NCBI RefSeq assembly: GCF_021462405.1
Contig: NZ_JAKEDU010000010.1
Location: forward strand, 17,394-71,156
From: Thermus tengchongensis
Lineage (GTDB): Bacteria; Deinococcota; Deinococci; Deinococcales; Thermaceae
Direction: 5' to 3'
Length of the DNA: 53,763 bases
Shown here: positions 42,473 through 53,763 of the stretch, piece after piece
How positions within the stretch are numbered: position 1 is the stretch's first letter
Layout: the number at the start of each line of letters is the position of its first letter
Notes under the pieces: generated by a model
Databases searched by the model: none
What the model was told of the DNA's origin: nothing
The model's input: the letters and a program-made list of their open reading frames with translations, nothing else
Translations under genes and position numbers: made by a program

Positions 42473-44747
42473 GGCGGTTCCTCGGTTCGGGATTTCCCAG
42501 GAGGCGCACCGCAAAGCGGGCGATTCGGGGTCCGGAAAGCTCCAGGGAAACCTCCTCCACCTGGGGCAGTTCCTCCAGAAGCCGGGAAAGCCTGAGGACG
42601 ATTTCCTGGTAGGGGGCGGGGTCGAGAGGCCCCGAAAGATCTGGGCTTTGCCCGTGGCTTAAGGGCCTTACCAGCTCCTGGGCGTCCTTCTGGGTGAGGG
42701 GGGAAAGCCGTTGGCCCAACACTTGGTCCCCCAGGGGGGTGGGCAGGACCAGGGTGAAAACGGGGCCGAAAAGGGGATGGGGTTTGGCGGTGAGCTTGAG
42801 GGAAAGCCCTTCCCCCTTCCCCAAAGGCAGGCCGAAGCACTCCAAGAGGGCAGCCCCCTCCGCCTGGCTTAGGGTCTTTTTCCCTTCTAGAAGCTTCCTT
42901 GCCTCCTCCAGGCGCAGGTCGGGGAAGTCGGGGAAGTGGAGGGGTTCTTCCCGCCAGACCTTGTAACCCCAGGCCCGGCTCAAGGCGATGGCCGCGGATT
43001 CGGGGAAGCGGTAGAGGGCCGCTTGGCCCAGCACCCGCGCCCGCACCCCAGGGGAGCCCATCACGCAGGCCAAAAGAAGCTTGTTCCCTTCTGCCTTCTC
43101 CAAAAGGGCCAGGAACTCCTCCTCGCTGGTAAAGCCCATGGGCACAAAGAGGAGGAAGATACTTCCCGCCTCGCTTTCCAGGGCCTCGGCCAGGGCCTTG
43201 GCGAAATCCTCCCTATTGGCAGTGGAACCCAGGTCTACGTGCTCCACCTCCAGGCCTCCTTCCCTCAGGGCCTCGAGGGCCAGGTTGGAGGGGCCGGAAG
43301 CGTTGGAGATGAGGCGCACCCGGTTGTTTTCCGGAAGGCGCCCCAGGGCCAGAAGGGCGGCCACGTCAAAGGCCTCCTCCAGGCTGTTGGCCCGGATCAC
43401 CCCGGCCTGGGCGAAGAGGGTGCGCACCAAGGGATCCCGGGAAGGATGCACCGCCAGGATGGGCTTTTTCTTGCCAATCCTCCGGGCTAGGCGGGAGAAG
43501 CGCCGGGGGTTGCCAAAGCTCTCCAGGTAGAGGAGGATCACCCGGGTCCTTTCGTCCTCCTCCCAGAACTGCAAAAGGTCGTTGGAGGAGAGGTCCGCCT
43601 TGGCTCCTAAGGAGACGAAGGAGGAGATGCCGAGTCCCATGCCCTCCGCATAGGCCATCACCGCCCGGCCCAGGGTGCCGGACTGGCTGGAGATGGCTAG
43701 GGGTCCGGGTTTGGGGAGGGGGGCCAGGCCCGCCGCCAGGCGCACCTCGGGGTGGGTGTGGACCAGACCCAACGAACCCGGGCCCAGAAGGCGCATCCCC
43801 AGGCGCCTGGCCTTGTCGGCCAGCTCCCTGGCCTCTTGTTCCTGGAAGCCGGTGGTAAGGACCACGCTGGCCCGCACCCCTCGTCTTCCCGAGGCCTCGA
43901 GGGCCTCCCAAACCCGCTCCTTGGGCACGGCGATCACCGCCAGGTCCACGGGGCCGGGGATGCTCTCCACCCGGGGGTAGGCGAGAAGGGGCCCCACCGT
44001 GCCCCCCTCCTTGCCGATGGCCTCATTCACCGGGTAGACGGGGCCTTGGAAGCGGCCGAAGATGAGGTTTTCCAACACCCGGTAGCCGATGCTTTCCGGG
44101 TCGCGGCTTGCCCCCACCACCGCCACCCCCCGGGGAAAGAAGAAGGGATGGAGGCTTGCAAGGGTGGAAACCTTTTCCCGCCACTCAAACCGCTCCGCCG
44201 CCCTTTCCTCCAGGAGGATCTCAAACTCCACCTCCACCTCCCCGCTATCCCGGTGGGCCCGCACCTGGAAGCCGCTTTCCATGAAGACGTTGAGCATCTT
44301 CTGGTTCTCCGCCAGGACGAAGGCCTGAAACCGCCTTATCCCCCGCTTGGCGGCGATCAAGGCCAGGCGCTCCAGAAGGAGGGTGCCCAGGCCCTTGCCT
44401 TGGAAGGCGTCATCCACCAGAAAGGCCACCTCGGCGGTGTCCTCCCCCTTTAGGCGCACGTACTCCCCCGTGGCCACCATCCTGGGGGGGTCCCCCGCCA
44501 GGACCATGAGGGTTACCTTCTCCTCCTGGGGTTTGGCGGAAAGGAGGAGCTCCGCCGCCTTTTCCGGGGAGATGGGGGAGAAGAAGCGCATGCGCAAGGA
44601 CTCCGGGGATAGCCGCCTCAGGAACTCCACGAAAAGGGGAAGGTCCTTGGGACCTGCCCGCCTCAGGAAGGCGGTGCGCCCGTCCTTGAGGAGGATGGGG
44701 CCCTCCTCGAGGCCGTGCTGGGGCGTGGGTGGGGGCACGTAGCCCAT
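42450..44747 (-). CDS. GNAT / acyl-CoA synthetase-like fusion (Pat-type protein acetyltransferase)
   Basis: The protein has 765 residues. N-terminal GNAT domain (residues ~20-175; RMVATGEYVRLKG...EVAFLVDDAFQGKGLGTLLLERL). Then NDP-forming acyl-CoA synthetase domains: CoA-binding (VAVVGASRDPESIGYRVLENL), two succinyl-CoA ligase-like folds (LLGPGSLGLVHTHPEVRLAA; SSQSGTLGRAVMAYAEG). The ATP-grasp end is clipped: it goes straight from LLECFGLPLGKGEG to LTAKPHPLFGPVFTLVL, missing the ATP-binding half. This architecture fits protein-lysine acetyltransferases (Pat), where the GNAT modifies acetyl-CoA synthetase and others. Leaderless, divergent from pgi. Confidence 0.8.
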   Translation of the reverse strand: MGYVPPPTPQHGLEEGPILLKDGRTAFLRRAGPKDLPLFVEFLRRLSPESLRMRFFSPISPEKAAELLLSAKPQEEKVTLMVLAGDPPRMVATGEYVRLKGEDTAEVAFLVDDAFQGKGLGTLLLERLALIAAKRGIRRFQAFVLAENQKMLNVFMESGFQVRAHRDSGEVEVEFEILLEERAAERFEWREKVSTLASLHPFFFPRGVAVVGASRDPESIGYRVLENLIFGRFQGPVYPVNEAIGKEGGTVGPLLAYPRVESIPGPVDLAVIAVPKERVWEALEASGRRGVRASVVLTTGFQEQEARELADKARRLGMRLLGPGSLGLVHTHPEVRLAAGLAPLPKPGPLAISSQSGTLGRAVMAYAEGMGLGISSFVSLGAKADLSSNDLLQFWEEDERTRVILLYLESFGNPRRFSRLARRIGKKKPILAVHPSRDPLVRTLFAQAGVIRANSLEEAFDVAALLALGRLPENNRVRLISNASGPSNLALEALREGGLEVEHVDLGSTANREDFAKALAEALESEAGSIFLLFVPMGFTSEEEFLALLEKAEGNKLLLACVMGSPGVRARVLGQAALYRFPESAAIALSRAWGYKVWREEPLHFPDFPDLRLEEARKLLEGKKTLSQAEGAALLECFGLPLGKGEGLSLKLTAKPHPLFGPVFTLVLPTPLGDQVLGQRLSPLTQKDAQELVRPLSHGQSPDLSGPLDPAPYQEIVLRLSRLLEELPQVEEVSLELSGPRIARFAVRLLGNPEPRNRHAHPKPR

Positions 44748-44753
44748 ACCTTT

Positions 44754-44773
44754 AGCCTACATCCGGGTAGCAT
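44754..44773. promoter_or_regulatory. adjacent divergent -10 boxes (Pat-like / pgi)
   Basis: TAGGCT on minus (44759-44754) is 6 bases before ATG 44747. TAGCAT on plus (44768-44773) is 6 bases before ATG 44780. The two starts are 32 bp apart. Confidence 0.65.
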
Positions 44774-44779
44774 GGGGGT

Positions 44780-46045
44780 ATGCTGCGCCTGGATACCCGC
44801 TTCCTCCCGGATTTCCCCCAGACTTTTAAGGAGCACGGGCCCCTCCTTCTTCAGGCCCGGGAGGCCCTTTTGGCCAAGCGGAAGGATCCCCAAAGCATGC
44901 TGGGCTGGATGGACCTCCCCGAGGACACGGAGACCCTCAGGGAGGTCCGCCGCTTCCGCGAGGCCAACCCCTGGGTAGAGGACTTCGTGCTCTTGGGCAT
45001 TGGGGGTAGCGCCCTGGGCCCCAAGGCCCTCGAGGCCGCCTTCAACGGAAGCAGCGTGCGCTTCCACTACGTGGACCACGTGGAGCCGGAGCCTGTGCTT
45101 CGGCTCCTTCGGGGCCTAGACCCCCGGAAGACCCTGGTAAATGCGGTTTCTAAGTCGGGGGCTACCGCGGAAACCCTGGCCGCTCTCCTCCTCTTCCTCA
45201 ACTGGTTGCGGGAACACCTGGGGGAGGACTGGCGGCGGCACCTGGTCTTCACCACCGACCCCAAGCGGGGGGCGCTCCGGGCCCTGGCGGAGCGGGAGGG
45301 GCTTAGGGTTTTCGCCATCCCCGAAAACGTGGGGGGGCGGTTTTCCGTGCTTTCCCCGGTGGGGCTCCTGCCCCTGGCCTTCGCCGGGGCGGACCTCGAG
45401 GCCCTCCTTATGGGGGCGAGGAAGGCCAACGAGGTGGCCCTGGCTCCCCTGGAGGAGAGCCTTCCCCTGCAGACCGCCCTTCTGCAACACCTCCACCGCC
45501 ACCTGCCCGTCACCGTCTTCATGGTCTACTCCGAGCGGCTTAAATACCTTCCTGCCTGGTTCGTCCAGCTCCACGATGAGTCCTTGGGCAAGCGGGATGA
45601 GGAGGGCAACCGGGTGGGCACCACCGCGGTGCCCGCCCTGGGTCCCCAGGACCAGCACGCCCAGGTGCAGCTCTTCCGGGAAGGTCCCTTGGATAAGCTC
45701 ATCGTTCTGGTGGTGCCGGAAGGGGCCACGGAGGACCTCCTCCTGCCCCGGGTGGAAGGCCTCGAGGGGGAAGCAGGTTACCTCTTCGGCAAAGGCTTGT
45801 TCCAGCTCTTGAAGGCCGAGGCTGAGGCCACCTACCAGGCCTTGGCCGAGGCGGGGCAGAGGGTCTATACCCTCTACCTCTCGGAGGTTTCCCCCTACGC
45901 CGTGGGCTGGCTCTTGCAACACCTCATGTGGCAGACCGCCTTCCTGGGGGAACTCTGGAGGGTGAACGCCTTTGACCAGCCCGGGGTGGAGCTGGGCAAG
46001 CGCTTGACCTTTGCCCTTCTTGGGCGTCCCGGGTATGGCTCCTAA
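44780..46045 (+). CDS. pgi: glucose-6-phosphate isomerase
   Basis: The protein has 421 residues, short bacterial type. SIS folds with GIGGSALGPKALEAAF near residue 73, VNAVSKSGATAETLA near 115 and the catalytic Glu/His region LPAWFVQLHDESLGK and GPQDQHAQVQLFREGP; C-terminal FDQPGVELGK. Interconverts glucose- and fructose-6-phosphate in glycolysis/gluconeogenesis. Confidence 0.95.
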   Translation: MLRLDTRFLPDFPQTFKEHGPLLLQAREALLAKRKDPQSMLGWMDLPEDTETLREVRRFREANPWVEDFVLLGIGGSALGPKALEAAFNGSSVRFHYVDHVEPEPVLRLLRGLDPRKTLVNAVSKSGATAETLAALLLFLNWLREHLGEDWRRHLVFTTDPKRGALRALAEREGLRVFAIPENVGGRFSVLSPVGLLPLAFAGADLEALLMGARKANEVALAPLEESLPLQTALLQHLHRHLPVTVFMVYSERLKYLPAWFVQLHDESLGKRDEEGNRVGTTAVPALGPQDQHAQVQLFREGPLDKLIVLVVPEGATEDLLLPRVEGLEGEAGYLFGKGLFQLLKAEAEATYQALAEAGQRVYTLYLSEVSPYAVGWLLQHLMWQTAFLGELWRVNAFDQPGVELGKRLTFALLGRPGYGS

Positions 46046-46068
46046 CCTTGGAAGCGTGGAAATAAGTG

Positions 46069-46094
46069 TATGATGCCCCTAGGCATTAGGAGGT
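46069..46094 (+). promoter_or_regulatory. pckA -10 box and Shine-Dalgarno
   Basis: TATGAT (46069-46074), then AGGAGGT (46088-46094), 4 bases before ATG 46099. A -35-like TTGGAA at 46048 has only a 15-bp spacer, so I do not rely on it. The leader is about 18 bases. Confidence 0.55.
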
Positions 46095-46098
46095 CTCT

Positions 46099-47688
46099 AT
46101 GGACCGACTGGAGCCTTTGGGCATCAAACCGAGGAAACAGGTTTTCTGGAACACGGTTTCTCCCATCCTGGTGGAGCACACCCTGAGCCGGGGGGAGGGC
46201 TTTTTGGCCCACAAGGGTCCCTTGGTGGTGGACACCACCCCCTACACCGGGAGAAGCCCCCGGGACAAGTTCGTGGTGCGGGAGCCGGGCGTAGAGGAGG
46301 AGGTCTGGTGGGGAGAGGTGAACCAGCCCTTCGCCCCGGAGGCCTTCCAGGCTCTTCTGGAGCGGGTGGCCGCCTACCTCTCCGACCGGGACCTTTACGT
46401 TCAGGACCTTTACGCCGGAGCCGACCGGCGCTACCGCCTGGCGGTGAGGGTGGTGACGGAAAGCCCCTGGCACGCCCTTTTTGCCCGCAACATGTTCATC
46501 CTCCCGCGCCGTTTCCCCGAGGACGACGAGGTGGAGCCTTTCGCCCCCGGCTTCACCGTGATCCACGCCCCTTACTTCCTGGCCGACCCCGAGCGGGACG
46601 GTACCCGGAGCGAGGTGTTCGTGGGCATCAGCTTTCAGAGAAGGCTCGTCCTCATCGTGGGTACCAAGTACGCGGGGGAGATCAAGAAGAGCATCTTCAC
46701 CGTGATGAACTACCTCATGCCCAAGCAGGGGGTCTTCCCCATGCACGCCTCGGCCAACGTGGGGAAGGAGGGGGATGTGGCCGTCTTCTTTGGTCTTTCT
46801 GGGACGGGCAAGACCACCCTTTCCACCGACCCAGAAAGGCCCTTGATCGGCGATGACGAGCACGGCTGGAGCGAGGAGGGGGTCTTCAACTTCGAGGGGG
46901 GGTGCTACGCCAAGGTCATCCGCCTTTCCCAGGAGCACGAACCCCTCATCTATAAAGCCTCCAACCAGTTTGAGGCCATCCTGGAGAACGTGGTGGTCAA
47001 CCCGGAAAGCCGCCGGGTGGAGTGGGACGACGACACCAAAACCGAGAACACCCGGGCCTCTTACCCTCTTGCTCACCTGGAAAACGTGGTGGACTCGGGC
47101 ATGGCCGGCCACCCCAAGGCCATCTTCTTCCTCTCCGCCGACGCCTACGGGGTCCTCCCCCCCATCGCCCGCCTTTCTCCGGAGCAGGCCATGTACTACT
47201 TCCTCTCCGGCTACACCGCCCGGGTGGCGGGCACGGAAAGGGGTGTCACCGAGCCCAAGGCCACCTTCTCTGCCTGCTTCGGGGCGCCCTTTCTTCCCCT
47301 CCATCCCGGGGTCTATGCCCGCATGCTGGGGGAGAAGATCAAGAAGCATGGTCCCAGGGTGTACCTGGTGAACACCGGCTGGACCGGGGGGCCTTACGGG
47401 GTGGGCCGACGTTTTCCCCTGCCCGTGACCCGGGCCCTTTTGCAGGCGGCGCTTTCTGGGGCCCTCGAGGGGGTCCCTTACCGCCAGGATCCCGTCTTCG
47501 GCTTTGAGGTGCCCTTGGAGGTGCCTGGGGTACCTAAGGAGCTTCTGGACCCGCGGGAAACCTGGGCCGACAAGGAAGCCTATGACCGCCAGGCCAGGAA
47601 GCTGGCCGCTCTTTTCCAGGAAAACTTCCGCAAATACGCCGACGGGGTGGAGGAGGTGGTGCTCCAGGCGGGGCCAAGGCTGGGGTAG
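46099..47688 (+). CDS. pckA: ATP-dependent phosphoenolpyruvate carboxykinase
   Basis: The protein of 529 residues is a full ATP-type PCK. Oxaloacetate/PEP site [11 protein letters not shown] near residue 50, kinase-1a P-loop [11 protein letters not shown] near 235, kinase-2 DDEHGW, and the [15 protein letters not shown]-type segment ([17 protein letters not shown]). Makes PEP from oxaloacetate for gluconeogenesis, consistent with pgi next door. A small hairpin follows. Confidence 0.97.
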   Translation: MDRLEPLGIKPRKQVFWNTVSPILVEHTLSRGEGFLAHKGPLVVDTTPYTGRSPRDKFVVREPGVEEEVWWGEVNQPFAPEAFQALLERVAAYLSDRDLYVQDLYAGADRRYRLAVRVVTESPWHALFARNMFILPRRFPEDDEVEPFAPGFTVIHAPYFLADPERDGTRSEVFVGISFQRRLVLIVGTKYAGEIKKSIFTVMNYLMPKQGVFPMHASANVGKEGDVAVFFGLSGTGKTTLSTDPERPLIGDDEHGWSEEGVFNFEGGCYAKVIRLSQEHEPLIYKASNQFEAILENVVVNPESRRVEWDDDTKTENTRASYPLAHLENVVDSGMAGHPKAIFFLSADAYGVLPPIARLSPEQAMYYFLSGYTARVAGTERGVTEPKATFSACFGAPFLPLHPGVYARMLGEKIKKHGPRVYLVNTGWTGGPYGVGRRFPLPVTRALLQAALSGALEGVPYRQDPVFGFEVPLEVPGVPKELLDPRETWADKEAYDRQARKLAALFQENFRKYADGVEEVVLQAGPRLG

Positions 47689-47700
47689 AGGCAGTATGGG

Positions 47701-47725
47701 GGGGCTGGGCCCTGCGCTCAGCCCC
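47701..47725 (+). terminator. terminator after pckA
   Basis: 7-bp stem (ggggctg/cagcccc) with an 11-base loop, followed by TTGTC; modest strength. Confidence 0.5.
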
Positions 47726-47755
47726 TTGTCAAATAGGGCCAGGGGGTATTAGGCT
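47726..47755 (+). promoter_or_regulatory. candidate promoter of the ctaAB-caa3 operon
   Basis: TTGTCA (47726-47731), 18-bp spacer, TAGGCT (47750-47755). The start near 47762 would give a ~92-base leader holding the repeat motif at 47777. Confidence 0.45.
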
Positions 47756-47776
47756 CCTAAGTGGCAGGTAATGGAA

Positions 47777-47791
47777 GGGACAAATGTACTT
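47777..47791 (+). repeat. second copy of the copper/oxidase motif
   Basis: gggacaaatgtactt shares 14 consecutive bases (and the preceding ggaa) with the motif at 21382-21395 between PCuAC-sco and nosD. Confidence 0.6.
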
Positions 47792-47853
47792 CACCCCTGG
47801 ACGAGGTCTTCTGGCAGAATGGAAAGCGCCACCGTCTGGGGGACGGGTGTCCT

Positions 47854-49677
47854 ATGAGCCAAGCTTGGTTTAGCCGTTACGCCTGGGGCGTCTTGGTGTG
47901 GAACATCCTGGTGGCCCTCTGGGGGGCTTACGTGCGGGCCACCGGGTCGGGGGCGGGGTGTGGCTCCCACTGGCCCACTTGCAACGGGGAGATCATTCCC
48001 AGAACCCCGCAGGTGGAAACCCTTATCGAGTTCACCCACCGGGCCACCTCGGGCCTCGCCTTTCTTTCCGTGCTCTTTTTGGCCCTTCTCGCCTTCCGCC
48101 TCTTTCCCAAGGGCCACCCGGCGCGGCTGGGCTCCGGGGCGGCCTTTCTCTTCATGATCACCGAGAGCCTGGTGGGGGCTTCCCTGGTCCTGTTTGGCTG
48201 GACGGCCCATAACGTGAGCGCTGCCAGGGCCGTGGTGCAGATGGTGCACCTGGCCAACACCTATTTCCTCCTGGCCTCCTTGGTCCTTGCCGCCTGGTGG
48301 GCCTCAGGAGGTGCGCCTTTGCGCCTTAGGGGTCAGGGTGCCGTGGGTGTGGCCCTGATCCTAGGCCTCCTCGCGCTTCTTTTCCTGGGGATGAGCGGGG
48401 CGGTGACGGCCTTGGGCGATCTTCTTTTCCCCGTGCGGAACACCCTTGAGGCCCTGGAGCGCTCCTTGACCCCGGGCGAGCACTTCCTGGTGCGCCTTCG
48501 GGTTCTCCATCCCCTTATTGCGGTAAGCGTGGGGCTTTACGTGGTTTTCGCCGGTTACCTGGTAGCCCATCTTAGACCTTCCGTCTACACCCGCCGTTTC
48601 GCCCATGCTCTGGCTTACCTCTATGGGGTGCAGCTTCTGGCGGGCTTGGTGAACGTCTGGCTCAAGGCTCCCGTCTGGATGCAGATCCTCCACCTCTTCC
48701 TGGCCTATGCCGTGTGGCTTTTCTTCGTCCTCCTGATGGCCGCGGCCCTTGACCAGGGGGCTAGGCGGGTGGAGCTGGGGGAGGGTACCGAGGTGGGGCA
48801 GGTGCACCGGGGTACTGGGGGAGCCACCTGGAAGGACTACCTGGCCCTCACCAAGCCCCGGGTCATCAGCCTTCTCCTCTTGACCACCCTCCTGGCCATG
48901 CTCATCGCCGCCAAGGGCTGGCCTGGCACGGGCCTCTTCCTGGTGGTGGCCCTGGGAGGTTACATGATGGCGGGGGCGGCCAACGCCATCAACATGGTGG
49001 TGGACCGAGACATCGACGCCCGCATGCGCCGCACCGCCAAGCGCCCCACCGTGACCCAGCGCATTTCCAGCCGGGATGCACTCCTCTTCGCCTTTGGCCT
49101 GGCTCTTTTTGCCTTCCTTCTCCTCTGGTGGGGGGCGAACCTCCTTTCCGCCACCCTGGCCCTCATGGGCCTTATCTGGTACGTGTTGGTCTACACCCTT
49201 TACCTGAAGCGGCGGACCTGGCACAACATCGTCATCGGGGGGGCGGCGGGGGCCTTTCCTCCCTTGGTGGGCTGGGCGGCGGTGACGGGCGAGCTAAGCC
49301 TCTTCGCCTGGTACCTCTTCGCCCTCATCTTCTTCTGGACCCCGGTGCACTTCTGGGCCTTGGCCCTCATGATCCAGGACGACTACCGGGCCGTGGGTGT
49401 ACCCATGCTACCCGTGGTGTTGGGGGAAAGGGTGACGGTGATGCAGATTGCCCTTTATGCCGTGCTTACTGCCTTGATTTCCCTCATGCCCCTCCTTTTG
49501 GGGGAACTCGGCCTGGTCTACTTCTTCTTGAGTCTAGCCCTTAACGCTTTGCTTATCCTTAAGAGCCTCGCCCTCTACCGTCAGCCCGAGCGGAGGACGG
49601 CGGTTTCGCTGTATAAATACTCCATGCTCTACCTGGCCCTCTTGTTCGTGGCCATGGCGGTAGATCGGGTGCTTTAG
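47854..49677 (+). CDS. ctaAB: fused heme A synthase / heme O synthase (CtaA-CtaB)
   Basis: The protein has 607 residues from ATG 47854; a longer frame back to 47761 runs through the leader motif. Residues ~1-310 are CtaA (eight membrane helices, paired His: [36 protein letters not shown]; conserved [10 protein letters not shown] loop Cys pair). Residues ~330-607 are CtaB farnesyltransferase (prenyl-Mg site [19 protein letters not shown], and second [14 protein letters not shown]...). Converts heme B to heme O then heme A for the oxidase encoded next. The CtaA-CtaB fusion is known from Thermus. Confidence 0.95.
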   Translation: MSQAWFSRYAWGVLVWNILVALWGAYVRATGSGAGCGSHWPTCNGEIIPRTPQVETLIEFTHRATSGLAFLSVLFLALLAFRLFPKGHPARLGSGAAFLFMITESLVGASLVLFGWTAHNVSAARAVVQMVHLANTYFLLASLVLAAWWASGGAPLRLRGQGAVGVALILGLLALLFLGMSGAVTALGDLLFPVRNTLEALERSLTPGEHFLVRLRVLHPLIAVSVGLYVVFAGYLVAHLRPSVYTRRFAHALAYLYGVQLLAGLVNVWLKAPVWMQILHLFLAYAVWLFFVLLMAAALDQGARRVELGEGTEVGQVHRGTGGATWKDYLALTKPRVISLLLLTTLLAMLIAAKGWPGTGLFLVVALGGYMMAGAANAINMVVDRDIDARMRRTAKRPTVTQRISSRDALLFAFGLALFAFLLLWWGANLLSATLALMGLIWYVLVYTLYLKRRTWHNIVIGGAAGAFPPLVGWAAVTGELSLFAWYLFALIFFWTPVHFWALALMIQDDYRAVGVPMLPVVLGERVTVMQIALYAVLTALISLMPLLLGELGLVYFFLSLALNALLILKSLALYRQPERRTAVSLYKYSMLYLALLFVAMAVDRVL

Positions 49678-49689
49678 GGAGGGAAGCGG

Positions 49690-53096
<3,407 letters not shown>

Positions 53097-53111
53097 TCCC
53101 TCTTGGTCTTG

Positions 53112-53134
53112 GCCCCCGCCATTTAGGCGGGGGC
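53112..53134 (+). terminator. rho-independent terminator after caaA
   Basis: 9-bp stem gcccccgcc/ggcgggggc with a 5-base loop (attta), followed by tttgctgtg. Confidence 0.8.
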
Positions 53135-53211
53135 TTTGCTGTGTATGGGAAGGGATGCGCCTTTTGGTGGTAGATTTTGATCCCACATTCCGCACCCCTC
53201 CCACCTTCCCG

Positions 53212-53217
53212 TAGGAT
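53212..53217 (+). promoter_or_regulatory. -10 box TAGGAT of the transposase gene
   Basis: TAGGAT ends 6 bases before GTG 53224, the same leaderless geometry as the host genes. Confidence 0.55.
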
Positions 53218-53223
53218 TTTGGG

Positions 53224-53763
53224 GTGGCAGAGACTCCCGACCTGCAGGTGTACGACCTCGGCCACCTGGGCCTGGTGGCCGGCATCCTGGACCGCATTGG
53301 ACTGGTATCCCTGGTGGACAGGCGGGTAGGTCCCCGCCCGGGGGAGAAGGTGAGCACGGGGGTTGCCCTGAAGGCCGCGGTCCTCAACGCCCTGGGCTTC
53401 CTTTCCTCCCCCCTTTACCTCTTCGGCCACTTCTGGGAGGGCAAGCCCACGGAGTGGCTCTTGGGGAAGGGCATCACCCCGGACCTCCTCAACGACGACC
53501 GCATGGGGCGGATGCTGGACAGCCTGTATGCGGTGGGGGTGACGGAGCTCTTCCTGGAGGTGGCCAAGGAGGCCCACCGGGCCTTTGCCTTCCCGGTGCG
53601 GGCCTTGCACGTGGACACCACCAGCTTCCACGTGCACGGGCGGTATGAGGGGACGGGGGAGGAGGAGGCTATCCGCCTGGTGCGGGGGTACAGCCGGGAC
53701 CACCGGCCGGACCTCAGGCAGTGGGTGATGGGCCTGGTGTGCGCGGACACGGGGGGCATCCCC
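53224..53763 (+). CDS. IS4/IS1634-like transposase, N-terminal part, runs off window
   Basis: 180 codons from GTG 53224 without a stop; the 3' end is outside. The start YDLGHLGLVAGILDRIGLVSLVDRRVGPRPGEKVSTG is the DUF4277 N-terminal domain of IS1634-like transposases; ALHVDTTSFHVHGRYEG holds the first catalytic Asp (D-T-T/D-x-T-S) of the DDE triad near residue 128. The remaining D and E should lie in the missing part. Confidence 0.88.
   Translation, partial: MAETPDLQVYDLGHLGLVAGILDRIGLVSLVDRRVGPRPGEKVSTGVALKAAVLNALGFLSSPLYLFGHFWEGKPTEWLLGKGITPDLLNDDRMGRMLDSLYAVGVTELFLEVAKEAHRAFAFPVRALHVDTTSFHVHGRYEGTGEEEAIRLVRGYSRDHRPDLRQWVMGLVCADTGGIP

Larger units (their letters stand above)
53140..53763 (+). 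mobile_element. 5' part of an insertion sequence, IS4/IS1634-like; left edge uncertain
   Basis: The transposase gene below and the AT-richer 85 bases before it belong to an IS that runs past the window. I cannot define the terminal inverted repeat without the other end. It sits only ~20-70 bp past the caa3 terminator, a typical safe landing site. Confidence 0.6.

Overview
The window looks like a chromosomal segment of a Thermus species. It is GC-rich and very densely packed, with 4-bp ATGA/GTGA-type overlaps. It carries Thermus hallmarks: dnaX with a run of nine A's, a fused heme O/heme A synthase (ctaB-ctaA), a caa3 oxidase with fused subunits I+III and a subunit II carrying its own cytochrome c, a chromate-reductase-like Old Yellow Enzyme, and a MoaD-type protein with a C-terminal extension. 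I cannot fix the species; the OYE resembles the T. scotoductus enzyme I remember, but that is not decisive.

Layout. 1-0.76 kb: the 3' part of an unrecognised gene and a non-coding stretch with a perfect 19-bp inverted repeat. 0.76-5 kb: two divergent TPR proteins, a TRIC/UPF0126 channel, ispF, an HD-domain protein and a FUN14-like protein. 5-8.1 kb: a sugar ABC importer (binding protein and two permeases, no ATPase) behind a consensus promoter. 8.2-14 kb: asparaginase II, DUF309, then a tungsten module (tungstate importer tupABC, a MoaD-like protein, and a tungsten aldehyde:ferredoxin oxidoreductase). 14-20.3 kb: sugar kinase, quinone oxidoreductase, OYE, a zinc-ribbon protein, Nudix, release factor 1, and a ZIP metal transporter with a DtxR/MntR-like operator. 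20.4-25.3 kb: a copper-handling block, with Sco and PCuAC diverging from a nosD-F-L-L-Y set that has no nosZ here. 25.3-31.5 kb: small housekeeping genes, mazG, Nudix, PfpI, argB, dnaX, a CsoR-family regulator and an HD protein. 31.6-35.6 kb: 2-oxoacid:ferredoxin oxidoreductase, a formyl-THF cyclo-ligase-like protein and a VapBC pair. 35.7-47.7 kb: dnaE, groES-groEL with a CIRCE-like operator, an rRNA methyltransferase, a GNAT/acyl-CoA-synthetase-like (Pat-type) protein, pgi and pckA. 47.8-53.1 kb: the ctaAB-caaB-caaA oxidase operon. 53.2 kb to the end: the 5' part of an IS4/IS1634-like transposase.

Two themes connect the genes. First, metal and redox supply: tungstate uptake next to a tungsten enzyme, and copper chaperones (Sco, PCuAC, Nos accessory proteins) alongside the CuA-containing caa3 oxidase. 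A near-identical 14-16 bp motif sits in the sco/nos divergent region and again in the leader of the ctaAB-caa3 operon. Second, transcription architecture: about twenty genes have a TANNNT -10 box exactly 6 or 7 bases before the start codon, so their mRNAs should be leaderless. A smaller set (sugar-binding protein, AOR, groES, 2-oxoacid oxidoreductase, pckA) has a clear Shine-Dalgarno sequence and a leader. Several divergent pairs share overlapping or adjacent -10 boxes with start codons only 16-32 bp apart.

The strongest observations are the leaderless/divergent promoter code, the shared motif of the copper/oxidase genes, the tungsten module, the orphan nos set with two NosL proteins, and a CsoR-family regulator whose copper-binding His is replaced by Phe, leaving a CstR-like Cys pair.
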